Source: CAVOBC01 sp963693635
Lineage (GTDB): Bacteria; Pseudomonadota; Gammaproteobacteria; Pseudomonadales; Azotimanducaceae
Direction of reading: 5' to 3'
Length of the DNA stretch: 6,532 nt
Assembly (NCBI GenBank): GCA_963693635.1
Contig: CAVOBC010000278.1
Coordinates: forward strand, 1 to 6,532
Part shown: positions 1 through 5,262 of the stretch, piece by piece
Layout of the letters: each line of letters begins with the position of its first letter
Position numbering within the stretch: position 1 is the stretch's first letter
Notes under the pieces: model-generated
Seen by the model: the letters and a program-made list of their open reading frames with translations, nothing else
The model's database searches: none
What the model was told of the DNA's origin: nothing
Translations under genes and position numbers: made by a program

Positions 1-266
1 TCGGTTTTCACCCGCGAGCATCGGTGGTCGGGTCACGCGGCAATGGCATCCACGCGAAGGGTAGCGAAAAGATCATCTACGACGAGGCGCGCGTACAGGA
101 ACGCTCGGCGATGATCGGCTACGCGATCGATGCCCGTCAGCAGCGTTTTCCAGACGAAACGCCGTTCATCTATCAGCCCCACGCTGAACAAAACGCGTCC
201 TATGAATGGAGTCCGGACGCAAAGGCCGCGATCAAGGACTACAACCGCCTTGACCTCGGCATTTGA
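1..266 (+). CDS. 3' end of an unidentified protein-coding gene (partial)
   Basis: This frame is open from base 3 to a TGA at 264-266 and has no clear start, so the gene begins outside the window. About 88 residues are visible, beginning GFHPRASVVG and ending DYNRLDLGI. The composition is soluble and charged, with no membrane segment. I do not recognise the family. A stretch with His (GNGIHAKG) followed 13-17 residues later by Arg residues and then an MIGYAI strand loosely recalls the distal His / 2-oxoglutarate-binding Arg region of PhyH dioxygenases, which are common in this window. The spacing is longer than usual and no HxD motif is in view, so this is only a guess. A GTG at 24 could in principle start an 80-residue protein, but the open frame upstream argues for a truncated longer gene. 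Reality as coding sequence is likely; function is unknown. Confidence 0.6.
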   Translation, partial: GFHPRASVVGSRGNGIHAKGSEKIIYDEARVQERSAMIGYAIDARQQRFPDETPFIYQPHAEQNASYEWSPDAKAAIKDYNRLDLGI

Positions 267-294
267 CTCAAGACAGCCGACCCGTCGCTCAACT

Positions 295-367
295 GTTGAC
301 CGGGGTGGACTCAAGGGATGCGGTCCGCATGCGGGCCCCTACGCGGTGAACGTTGACCGAACTGGAC
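295..367. promoter_or_regulatory. Intergenic inverted repeat between two direct repeats, upstream of a dioxygenase gene
   Basis: The spacer before the 399 gene holds two copies of GTTGACCG-NNN-TGGAC (295-310 and 352-367), 57 nt apart. Only the three middle bases differ. Between them lies a perfect interrupted palindrome, ATGCGG-T-CCGCAT (318-330). A loop of one base cannot form a good hairpin, so a protein-binding dyad is more plausible than a terminator. TTGACC resembles a -35 element in both copies, but I see no matching -10 hexamer at 16-18 nt. An operator or control region for the downstream gene is an inference only. Confidence 0.25.
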
Positions 368-398
368 ATGCCTGCGGACAGTCAATAGTGACAATGTT

Positions 399-1295
399 AT
401 GACCAGCGACCCGCACTCGGCCGCCATCCCTGTCCCGGGGACCGCCGGCGGACACAACAAGCGCATGCTCATCGATGAGGGCTATTGCGTCATCAGGCAG
501 GTGGTCCCGATCACGCTGATTGAGCGATTGACCTGGGTCACGACGGGACTCGCGCAGGAGCAGGAAGCGACAAATCCTGGCAGGTTCCAGTCCCAGGGCA
601 GCATGATCGGCGCGATGGCGCATCCATTGCTCGCCGAATTGATCTCGCTGCCGTCTGCAGCCGAATCTGTCGCCGCTCTCGGCTATCCGTCGCCGACATT
701 CACCGATGGCTATATCATTTCGAAACCACCGGGATGCCCACGGCTCTTCTGGCACTACGACTGGTTCTCCTGGTGCGATCCCAGCGCCTGGGAGCCAGAG
801 CCGCAGCAGCTTTTTCTGATGTATTACCTGACCGACACATCGGTCACGAACGGCTGTCTGCGCGTCATCCCGGGCTCACATCTCAGCCACAACCCACTTC
901 ATGAGCAGTTGGCGTCACCCCACTCGCGTCAGTTAGCCGAAGTTGCCGATGAGCGAGGCGAAGCTTTCTCTGACCGACCTGACGAGGTAGACGTGCCGGT
1001 TCGCGCGGGCGATCTTGTGATCGGCGACGCCAGATTGCTACATGCTGCGCATGCAAACGAGAGCGCTGAGCGGCGTACCGTCATAACACTTTGGCTTCAA
1101 CCAGACTTCGAGGTGTTGCCGGAGCGGATCAAGGCACAGGTGGTGCGCAAAACCCACCCGGTCCCTGCCTGGTGGCCATCACGGGCGCGCACTCGCGTCG
1201 AGGCGCTGCACCCTGCCTGGAACGGCACCGCCGAGCCGTATGAGCGCACCCTTTACATCCGCCGACCGGAGCGCGTTAGCTCAGACGAAACGTAA
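399..1295 (+). CDS. PhyH-family Fe(II)/2-oxoglutarate dioxygenase
   Basis: This 298-residue protein is a probable cytoplasmic non-haem iron oxygenase of the phytanoyl-CoA dioxygenase (PhyH) family, which couples 2-oxoglutarate decarboxylation to substrate hydroxylation. The N-terminal part has the family's typical opening (DEGYCVIRQVVP, about residues 26-37). The iron site is H119-Y-D121 inside FWHYDWFSW. An NGCLRVIPGSH strand-turn (151-161) matches the conserved PGSH region. The distal ligand is H215, in the spacing H-x4-N-x-S-x3-R (H215, N220, S222, R226), with R226 the expected 2-oxoglutarate-binding Arg. All catalytic residues are present and length is normal. The ATG at 399 has no strong Shine-Dalgarno; M23 is an alternative but would cut close to the domain. 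The next gene starts about 85-100 nt downstream on the same strand, so co-transcription is possible. The substrate cannot be inferred; it is only distantly similar to the two paralogues on the right. Confidence 0.9.
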   Translation: MTSDPHSAAIPVPGTAGGHNKRMLIDEGYCVIRQVVPITLIERLTWVTTGLAQEQEATNPGRFQSQGSMIGAMAHPLLAELISLPSAAESVAALGYPSPTFTDGYIISKPPGCPRLFWHYDWFSWCDPSAWEPEPQQLFLMYYLTDTSVTNGCLRVIPGSHLSHNPLHEQLASPHSRQLAEVADERGEAFSDRPDEVDVPVRAGDLVIGDARLLHAAHANESAERRTVITLWLQPDFEVLPERIKAQVVRKTHPVPAWWPSRARTRVEALHPAWNGTAEPYERTLYIRRPERVSSDET

Positions 1296-1346
1296 CCGGA
1301 CCAGCGCAACCCGTTCCATATCATCTGGTAGAGTGCGGCGCACATT

Positions 1347-1388
1347 CATTATGCGGGAGCCATTGTGCGGGAGCCATTATGCGGGAGC
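1347..1388 (+). repeat. Three tandem 14-nt units carrying a start codon and RBS
   Basis: Units CATTATGCGGGAGC, CATTGTGCGGGAGC and CATTATGCGGGAGC occupy 1347-1360, 1361-1374 and 1375-1388, with one mismatch in total. Each holds ATG or GTG (1351, 1365, 1379) and GGGAG, which sits 5 nt before the start codon of the next unit. As 14 is not a multiple of 3, the three starts are in three different frames. Only the third is in frame with the downstream gene. The other two open tiny frames of 16 and 10 codons, both beginning MREPLCGS, and end at TGA 1399-1401 and TGA 1395-1397. Confidence 0.9.
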
Positions 1389-1933
1389 GAGCGGTGAGTG
1401 ACGCCAAACAACCTTATCAACACAATGGGTACCTGACCCACACGCCGAAAATCGATCCTTCTGCGTTTGTCGCGGGTAGCGCTAACCTGATTGGCGGTGT
1501 GACGCTCGGGGCGCGATCCAGCGTCTGGTTCCAGGCTGTTCTGCGAGCAGATGACGAGCCCATCACCGTTGGCGAGGGCACCAACATCCAGGATGGATGC
1601 ATCATCCACATCGATCCCGGCGAGCCCACTATCTTCGGCGATTACGTAACCGTTGGGCATCGGGCGATGGTTCATGGCGCACAGATTGAAAACAACGTCA
1701 TGATCGCGATTGGCGCGATCGTTCTGACGGGTGCCCGTATTGGCACGAATTCAATTATTGGGTCCGGTGCGCTGGTGACCGAAGGCAAGATCATACCCCC
1801 CAACTCGCTGGTGGTCGGCGTGCCAGGTCGGGTCATCCGAACGCTGTCGGACGAGCAGGCGTCGCGCATTCGTGGCACTGCGCAGACCTACATTCGACGT
1901 GCAGAAGCTTACATGGCGGCCGGCGTGAGTTAG
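1379..1933 (+). CDS. Gamma-carbonic-anhydrase-like hexapeptide-repeat protein
   Basis: This 184-residue protein has the left-handed beta-helix repeat pattern of the gamma-carbonic anhydrase / YrdA / PaaY group, normally a trimer with metal at subunit interfaces. Residues seen at the expected places are R56 and D58 (VLRADD), Q71-D72 (NIQDG), and the three metal-ligand histidines H77 (IIH), H94 (VGH) and H99 (VHG). The end (IPPNSLVVGVPGRVIRTLS) is the usual closing motif, followed by a C-terminal helix. All ligands of the archaeal enzyme Cam that I can place are kept, but Cam's acidic loop is absent as in most bacterial homologues. Activity could be carbonic anhydrase, a CoA-thioesterase as reported for PaaY, or neither. 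The start is ambiguous: ATG 1379 has GGGAG 5 nt upstream within the tandem repeat, and in-frame GTG 1394 (V6) has GGGAG 6 nt upstream and overlaps the TGA of a tiny upstream frame. Both give a full domain. Confidence 0.9.
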   Translation: MRERAVSDAKQPYQHNGYLTHTPKIDPSAFVAGSANLIGGVTLGARSSVWFQAVLRADDEPITVGEGTNIQDGCIIHIDPGEPTIFGDYVTVGHRAMVHGAQIENNVMIAIGAIVLTGARIGTNSIIGSGALVTEGKIIPPNSLVVGVPGRVIRTLSDEQASRIRGTAQTYIRRAEAYMAAGVS

Positions 1934-1989
1934 CGTTCCTGTCCCAAACGCAGTCCAGCATAGGTCTTCGGCACCACGCAATTTTTGTC

Positions 1990-2367
1990 TTACTCCCGAA
2001 GGTTACCGCCGAAGGCGATCCGCCCGCGCGCTGCCGGTTCAAGCAGGATGTGAACCGGGTCGCGGGCGCGTTGCGTCGTGTTCGCGATGGCGTCGGTCAG
2101 TGCAGCGGTCACTTGCGCGCGCTGCGCATCCCCGACCGCAGGCGGATCAGCCATCAACAGGCTGACAAAAACCGGCGCGATGGCGTCGGCGTCGGCGACG
2201 CCGGCGTTTTCGCCATCCTGCTGGCGCGGCAAGTAATGCAGTTTGACCCAGGTACTGCCGGGATCTGATCCCGGTGCCGTACCCGCAGCATCAGCGAGTC
2301 TCAAAGCCGGGTCATCGCGCGGCACCTCACCGACGGACAACACCAGTTCGACATCAAGAATCGGCAA
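1990..2367 (-). CDS. Tautomerase-superfamily protein with fused 4-OT-like halves
   Basis: This 125-residue protein begins Met-Pro, so removal of Met would expose the N-terminal proline that is the catalytic base of the 4-oxalocrotonate tautomerase / MIF superfamily. It reads as two beta-alpha-beta halves. The first (about 2-48) ends in GSTWVKLHYLP. The second (about 65-121) runs from PVFVSLLMADPP through an amphipathic helix (AQRAQVTAALTDAI) to VHILLEP and GRIAFGGNL, very like the end of a 4-OT subunit. Length fits a two-half fused member rather than a ~60-residue single 4-OT. The start codon is TTG, chosen because it puts Pro at position 2 and because GGGAG lies 8 nt upstream. The gene follows the cyclophilin gene on the same strand after a 78-nt gap, so it may be its operon partner. 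The 3' end faces the hexapeptide-repeat gene. Substrate unknown. Confidence 0.8.
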   Translation of the reverse strand: MPILDVELVLSVGEVPRDDPALRLADAAGTAPGSDPGSTWVKLHYLPRQQDGENAGVADADAIAPVFVSLLMADPPAVGDAQRAQVTAALTDAIANTTQRARDPVHILLEPAARGRIAFGGNLRE

Positions 2368-2375
2368 ACTTTAAA

Positions 2376-2380
2376 CTCCC
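2376..2380 (-). promoter_or_regulatory. Shine-Dalgarno GGGAG deciding a TTG start
   Basis: Read on the - strand, GGGAG is followed by an 8-nt spacer (TTTAAAGT) and then TTG CCG. This supports initiation at TTG 2367-2365 and so a mature N-terminal proline. I see no ATG or GTG nearby in this frame that would keep the motif. Confidence 0.65.
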
Positions 2381-2445
2381 GACCTGGCCCACCCCCTACC
2401 CCGGGGACTTGAGCAGGGCCATTGACGGGGCCGTTCAGACCCTGG

Positions 2446-3171
2446 TCATTCGACCCGAATGACCGCCTTTATAATCATCATTGGCTCGAGCGGTTTACCG
2501 GAACTGCTGCCGCGCGCTTCGAGGGCCGCCAGGGTCTCGGCACCATCGATCATCTCGCCAAGTATCGTGTGCTTGCTATCCAAAAACGGTGTCGGCTTGA
2601 AGGTGATGAAGAACTGGCTACCATCGGTATTGGGACCGGAATTCGCCATACTCAGCAGTCCGGGCCGATCGTGCGACACACCTGGCGCAAACTCGCTGCC
2701 GTATTTGTAACCTGGGCCGCCCATGCCGGTGCCCGTTGGGTCGCCGCCCTGGGCCATGAAACCGGGGATGACCCGATGAAAGACGATGTCATCGTAGAAG
2801 CCAAGTTCAGTCAGGTAGATGGTGCTGGACGCGTGCTGCGGCGCGGTGTCATGGAAGAGACGAAACGTCATCTCACCCAGATTGGTCGAGATGTCCCAGA
2901 AGTAGGTCTTGCCCGGCTCAAAGGCCATAAGCGACGGTTCACTCAGCATCTGTTTCCACGCCGGGTCCGTCTTGTCGATGGCATCAGCACCCGGGGGCTC
3001 GACCGATTCCGGTGCGGGGATGGGCGACTCCTGCGAACAACCAGCCAACAGAAGTGCGCACAACACCGCACACCTCGCTGCACACAACTTTTTACACAAC
3101 TCTTCACACAACAGAGGGGCACCAGGGCCAGCAAACGATCTGAACATCAACGCTTCTCTCCTTTTATTCAT
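2446..3171 (-). CDS. Cyclophilin-type peptidyl-prolyl cis-trans isomerase, lipoprotein
   Basis: From the chosen ATG this is 241 residues. It has an N-terminal lipoprotein signal with lipobox L-A-G-C (Cys45 would be lipidated), a linker rich in Pro, Ser and Glu, and a cyclophilin domain from about residue 87 to the end. It would act as a folding catalyst on the outer face of a membrane, probably in the periplasm. Active-site residues by comparison with human CypA: R133 and F138-M139-Q141 in FHRVIPGFMAQGGD, A176-N177 (SMANSG), Q186-F188 (SQFFITF), F196 in place of CypA Trp121 (common in bacteria), and H201. The start at 3171 gives a basic MNKRRE start with AAGGA 9 nt upstream. A start at 3147 (MFRSFAG, with AGGAG 10 nt upstream) is nearly as good, and one at 3237 adds 22 unlikely residues. 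Oddly, the signal region contains a Cys-rich 4-residue repeat encoded by a 12-nt tandem repeat. Confidence 0.93.
   Translation of the reverse strand: MNKRREALMFRSFAGPGAPLLCEELCKKLCAARCAVLCALLLAGCSQESPIPAPESVEPPGADAIDKTDPAWKQMLSEPSLMAFEPGKTYFWDISTNLGEMTFRLFHDTAPQHASSTIYLTELGFYDDIVFHRVIPGFMAQGGDPTGTGMGGPGYKYGSEFAPGVSHDRPGLLSMANSGPNTDGSQFFITFKPTPFLDSKHTILGEMIDGAETLAALEARGSSSGKPLEPMMIIKAVIRVE
3052..3111 (-). repeat. Five 12-nt tandem units inside a signal-peptide coding region
   Basis: On the - strand the units are TTGTGTGAAGAG, TTGTGTAAAAAG, TTGTGTGCAGCG, AGGTGTGCGGTG and TTGTGCGCACTT. They are in frame and encode LCEE, LCKK, LCAA, RCAV and LCAL, directly before LLAGC. Similarity is strongest in the first three units. 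The period matches four codons, so gain or loss of a unit would lengthen or shorten the signal region without a frameshift. Confidence 0.85.
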
Positions 3172-3417
3172 CCTCACTTTTCCTTCACGATCTTCTCGCA
3201 TTCGCCGCCTGCCCGTCGCAGGCAATTCGCCGAACAATTCTCACATGATGGCGCACACGACCGGGTGTGGCCACGGTTTCCGTCTGGACCAGGAACCCGG
3301 TACATCTGTGTGGTATAGCCCAGCGCAAGCCGGCAGCAAGAACACCGCGCGAGTCCTTTTGCGTCAGCAAGGTCCGCTGCGCCACCTTTCCATGCCGAAA
3401 GCCCGTGCAAGCAGTGC

Positions 3418-3470
3418 GTCGAAAGAGGGCGTGTCGAAAGAGAGTGTCGAAAGAGAGTGTGTCGAAAGAG
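3418..3470 (+). repeat. Four copies of GTCGAAAGAG at 13-15-nt spacing
   Basis: Identical 10-mers start at 3418, 3433, 3446 and 3461, separated by GC- and GT-rich linkers such as GGCGT and AGT. The spacing is irregular (15, 13, 15 nt). It lies in non-coding DNA about 250-300 bp upstream of the cyclophilin start. Nothing in the sequence shows a function; a binding-site cluster and replication slippage are both possible. Confidence 0.85.
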
Positions 3471-3489
3471 AGCGCGACTCATTGGAAGC

Positions 3490-3513
3490 GCCGACACGCC
3501 TACGGCGTCCGGC
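3490..3513. other. Stable interrupted hairpin in intergenic DNA
   Basis: ACGCC (3496-3500) can pair with GGCGT (3504-3508) across a 3-nt loop. The stem continues with GCCG (3490-3493) against CGGC (3510-3513) after a small internal loop, giving nine GC-rich pairs. No U-run follows on either strand, so it is not a canonical Rho-independent terminator. Confidence 0.4.
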
Positions 3514-3828
3514 ACCTATTCTGTCAGCGTCGGCCTCCTATCCAGCCCGTGCCGGTCAACCCTGCCCATGTGTGGCGTCCATCGCTGGCATCCATCTGTA
3601 GCGTGTCGCCGTGCAGAATGAGAGTGGCCGCGACGTCCTTGTCCACGGCCATAGTGCCGCGGGGTCCGCTGCACTATCGAGACCGATTATCTGCCAGCGC
3701 GACAGGCACGTCTGCGGTCAAACACTGAAGGTGCCGTGCGTCATTGACCACCGCTTTTGTGCGTCAACGTCTTCGGAGCGAACCGAGCCAGTCGCATGAG
3801 GGGCTGCCACCCGCTCACCGACTGGCCT

Positions 3829-4060
3829 TCAGTCGAGACGCTTGTTTAAGCGCAGCGTGGCAATCCTCATCCCAGCGACAAGAACAACCCCAACGGCCTC
3901 TCGGGCGTGAGCATCGTGAGGCTGACATCTTTGAGCACAATGCCGCGAACGATCCGCAAAAAATGCGTTAACGGGAATACCTCTGCAAACCACTGCGCAT
4001 GACGCGGCATGCCTTCAAACGGGCGCATGCAGCCTGTCGACCTGGCCCGCATCAGCATCA
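3829..4060 (-). pseudogene. Remnant 3' end of an ABC-2 type transporter permease, frameshifted
   Basis: Read on the - strand, one frame from about 4060 gives STGCMRPFEGMPRHAQWF, then AEVFPLTHFLRIVRGIVLKD, closely matching the C-terminal part of ABC-2 permeases (family pattern SGFMFPF-x-GMP-x-WAQ-x2-GE-x-LP-x-THF-x-RIVRG). After LTMLTP (near 3903) the match moves to another frame: REAVGVVLVAG, then MRIATLRLNKRLD and TGA at 3829-3831, the family's usual ending (TLRFRK-x-LD). About 77 C-terminal residues remain, against roughly 370 in an intact permease. The membrane-spanning rest is missing and its place is taken by the dioxygenase gene, whose last codons and stop overlap the remnant in another frame. 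One frameshift plus substitutions at conserved positions (CMR for FMF, RHAQ for WAQ) suggest decay. A sequencing error could explain the frameshift but not the missing N-terminal part. Confidence 0.8.
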
Positions 4061-5151
4061 CCCTCAGCCGCAACGACCTCCCCCATGCCTTCCCACTCAT
4101 GCCACATGTTGCACATGGCGTGCCTGGAACGCTCCCATGGATCATTGCCTTCCTCAAAATCGAGCCACTCGCCCATCTGCCCGCGGTCCGGGTGATCCGA
4201 GACACCGTTAACCATGACCTTGGGTTGGCGGCTTTTGTTGCGGATGCGGAAGATGATGGTCTTTCTCGACTCCGTGCCGTGCTGATTACGGGTTCCGGAA
4301 TGCGGAATCTGGTAGACCGTTATGCAGGCATCCCCCGGTTCCATCAGTACCTGCGTCGGTCGCGGCCAGCGCCGACCGTCCGGCGTTGTCTCTGACGCCT
4401 CATCGATGAACTCATCCTGCACGGCTTGTGGCAGATAAACGAGGCCGCAGCGATTAGGCACCGAGTGATCGAGCCGCGGCCAGCCGGGCCCTTCCACGCC
4501 GACGTGGTTATTAGTATCACGCTGGTACTGGAAGAACTTCTCCACCGAGTGATGCGCACCTTTGAGCAGTGCCGTTTGCCCACAACCCTCGCGCATCTGT
4601 TCATTCAGGCAAACGAATACAAACGCTGTGAAACTGCCGAGGCCGAGCGTCATCGCCGGGTCCTCAAACATTGGCACCATGTTGTGACCCATCACGTCCG
4701 GACTGCGGCCCAGATTTCCCTTCGGACCACTCGCAATGTAGCGATCATAGACTTCCCTGTCGCTGCCTTCCTGGACTGTCTGCGGGATCGCTATCGTCAT
4801 GCTGCCATCAACATGGGGCTCTGCCGCAAAGTACGGTTGGTCCCGCTCGCGGTACCCCAGTTGGTTGAAGTGATCACCGGAAGCTGTGACCTTCTTCACA
4901 CCGACCTGACACGTGACAGGCGGGTCGAAGTAGCCCATAGCCTCGTGCAGGATTGGTGTGATTGCGGACGCATTGACGAGGTCCGTCATCTCCGGGGTGC
5001 CGCCCAGGTTCTCGCCTTTCTTCGCAGCCTTGATGCGAGCCAGCGCCGCATCCACAAGCGCCGATGGCACCGCGTTCCTGACGATGATGTAGCCATCCCG
5101 ATAGAGGGACTGCTTCTCTTCGTCGCTGAGAGTTCGATCGATGTTAGTCAT
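4015..5151 (-). CDS. PhyH-family Fe(II)/2-oxoglutarate dioxygenase, copy with a replaced C-terminal tail
   Basis: This 378-residue probable non-haem iron hydroxylase has its iron site at H113-V-D115 (AEPHVDG) and H284 (QIPHSGTRN), with N289 and R296 (ESRKTIIFR) as the expected 2-oxoglutarate contact. EGCGQTALLKGAHH (188-201) corresponds to the PGSH region. The distance from HxD to the distal His is about 170 residues, against about 90 in human PHYH. The extra length lies mostly between HxD and GAHH (about 123-185), so this is an enlarged subgroup. The ATG at 5151 has only a weak AAGG 9 nt upstream. It lies 106 nt downstream of its paralogue and may be co-transcribed with it. The two proteins align without gaps, roughly three quarters identical by eye, up to about residue 360. 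The last 18 residues (AAEGDADAGQVDRLHAPV) have no counterpart and overlap the permease remnant. Substrate unknown. Confidence 0.92.
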   Translation of the reverse strand: MTNIDRTLSDEEKQSLYRDGYIIVRNAVPSALVDAALARIKAAKKGENLGGTPEMTDLVNASAITPILHEAMGYFDPPVTCQVGVKKVTASGDHFNQLGYRERDQPYFAAEPHVDGSMTIAIPQTVQEGSDREVYDRYIASGPKGNLGRSPDVMGHNMVPMFEDPAMTLGLGSFTAFVFVCLNEQMREGCGQTALLKGAHHSVEKFFQYQRDTNNHVGVEGPGWPRLDHSVPNRCGLVYLPQAVQDEFIDEASETTPDGRRWPRPTQVLMEPGDACITVYQIPHSGTRNQHGTESRKTIIFRIRNKSRQPKVMVNGVSDHPDRGQMGEWLDFEEGNDPWERSRHAMCNMWHEWEGMGEVVAAEGDADAGQVDRLHAPV

Positions 5152-5202
5152 GATTCGCTGCCTTGACTGCTACGCCTTATGCTCAGGCCCTCAGCACGTC
5201 TG

Positions 5203-5262
5203 TTCCATTTCGCCGACCGTTTCATCAGCTATTTAGTCGTCCATTTCGCCGCCTATTTCATC
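5203..5262 (-). repeat. Imperfect 24-nt direct repeat, 36 nt apart, between the two paralogous genes
   Basis: Bases 5203-5226 and 5239-5262 match at 20 of 24 positions (core CCATTTCGCCG...TTTCATC on the + strand). The second copy covers the stop codon of the upstream paralogue; the first lies in the 106-nt gap. No terminator is visible here, which fits read-through into the next gene. Confidence 0.75.

Larger units (their letters stand above)
3172..3828. other. Long intergenic stretch without a convincing gene
   Basis: About 650 bases lie between the cyclophilin start and the permease remnant. Open frames exist on both strands (for example 3174-3515 on - and 3267-3728 on +), but their translations are rich in Arg, Cys and Ser, have no recognisable domain, and are built partly from repeats. 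Contents I can name: the promoter-side leader of the cyclophilin gene, a GTCGAAAGAG repeat cluster (3418-3470), a strong hairpin (3490-3513), and a 42-codon - strand frame (3652 to 3524) that is somewhat protein-like but has no RBS. The stretch may be decayed sequence that once followed the permease gene; this is inference. Confidence 0.6.

Noticed and set aside
1933..1951. GCGTT...AACGC inverted repeat after the hexapeptide-repeat gene as a terminator
   Set aside because: The stem is only 5 bp with a 9-nt loop and no U-run directly after it, which is too weak to call.
2422..3318. 298-codon + strand open frame across the cyclophilin region
   Set aside because: Antisense to a cyclophilin with intact active-site motifs; the translation is rich in Arg and His and has no domain.
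3418..3470. GTCGAAAGAG cluster as a CRISPR array
   Set aside because: The repeats are only 10 nt with 3-5-nt spacers, far below CRISPR dimensions, and there are no cas genes nearby.
3174..3515. 113-codon - strand frame ending 2 nt before the cyclophilin start
   Set aside because: The position would fit an operon, but the translation is Cys/Arg/Ser-rich, includes the 10-mer repeats (read as FRHTLFRHSLSTRPLSTH) and has no recognisable fold or RBS.
3267..3728. 153-codon + strand frame in the intergenic stretch
   Set aside because: It is very Arg/Ser-rich, partly made of the repeat cluster, and has no motif or good RBS.
3867..4205. 112-codon - strand frame taken as a gene of its own
   Set aside because: Only its second half resembles a protein family (ABC-2 permease C-terminus). 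Its first half overlaps dioxygenase codons in another frame, and it ends early because of the frameshift, so it is called as a remnant.
4426..5166. Long + strand open frame opposite the 4015-5151 dioxygenase gene
   Set aside because: The opposite strand encodes a clear PhyH protein with all catalytic motifs. The + translation has no domain and reads as a shadow.
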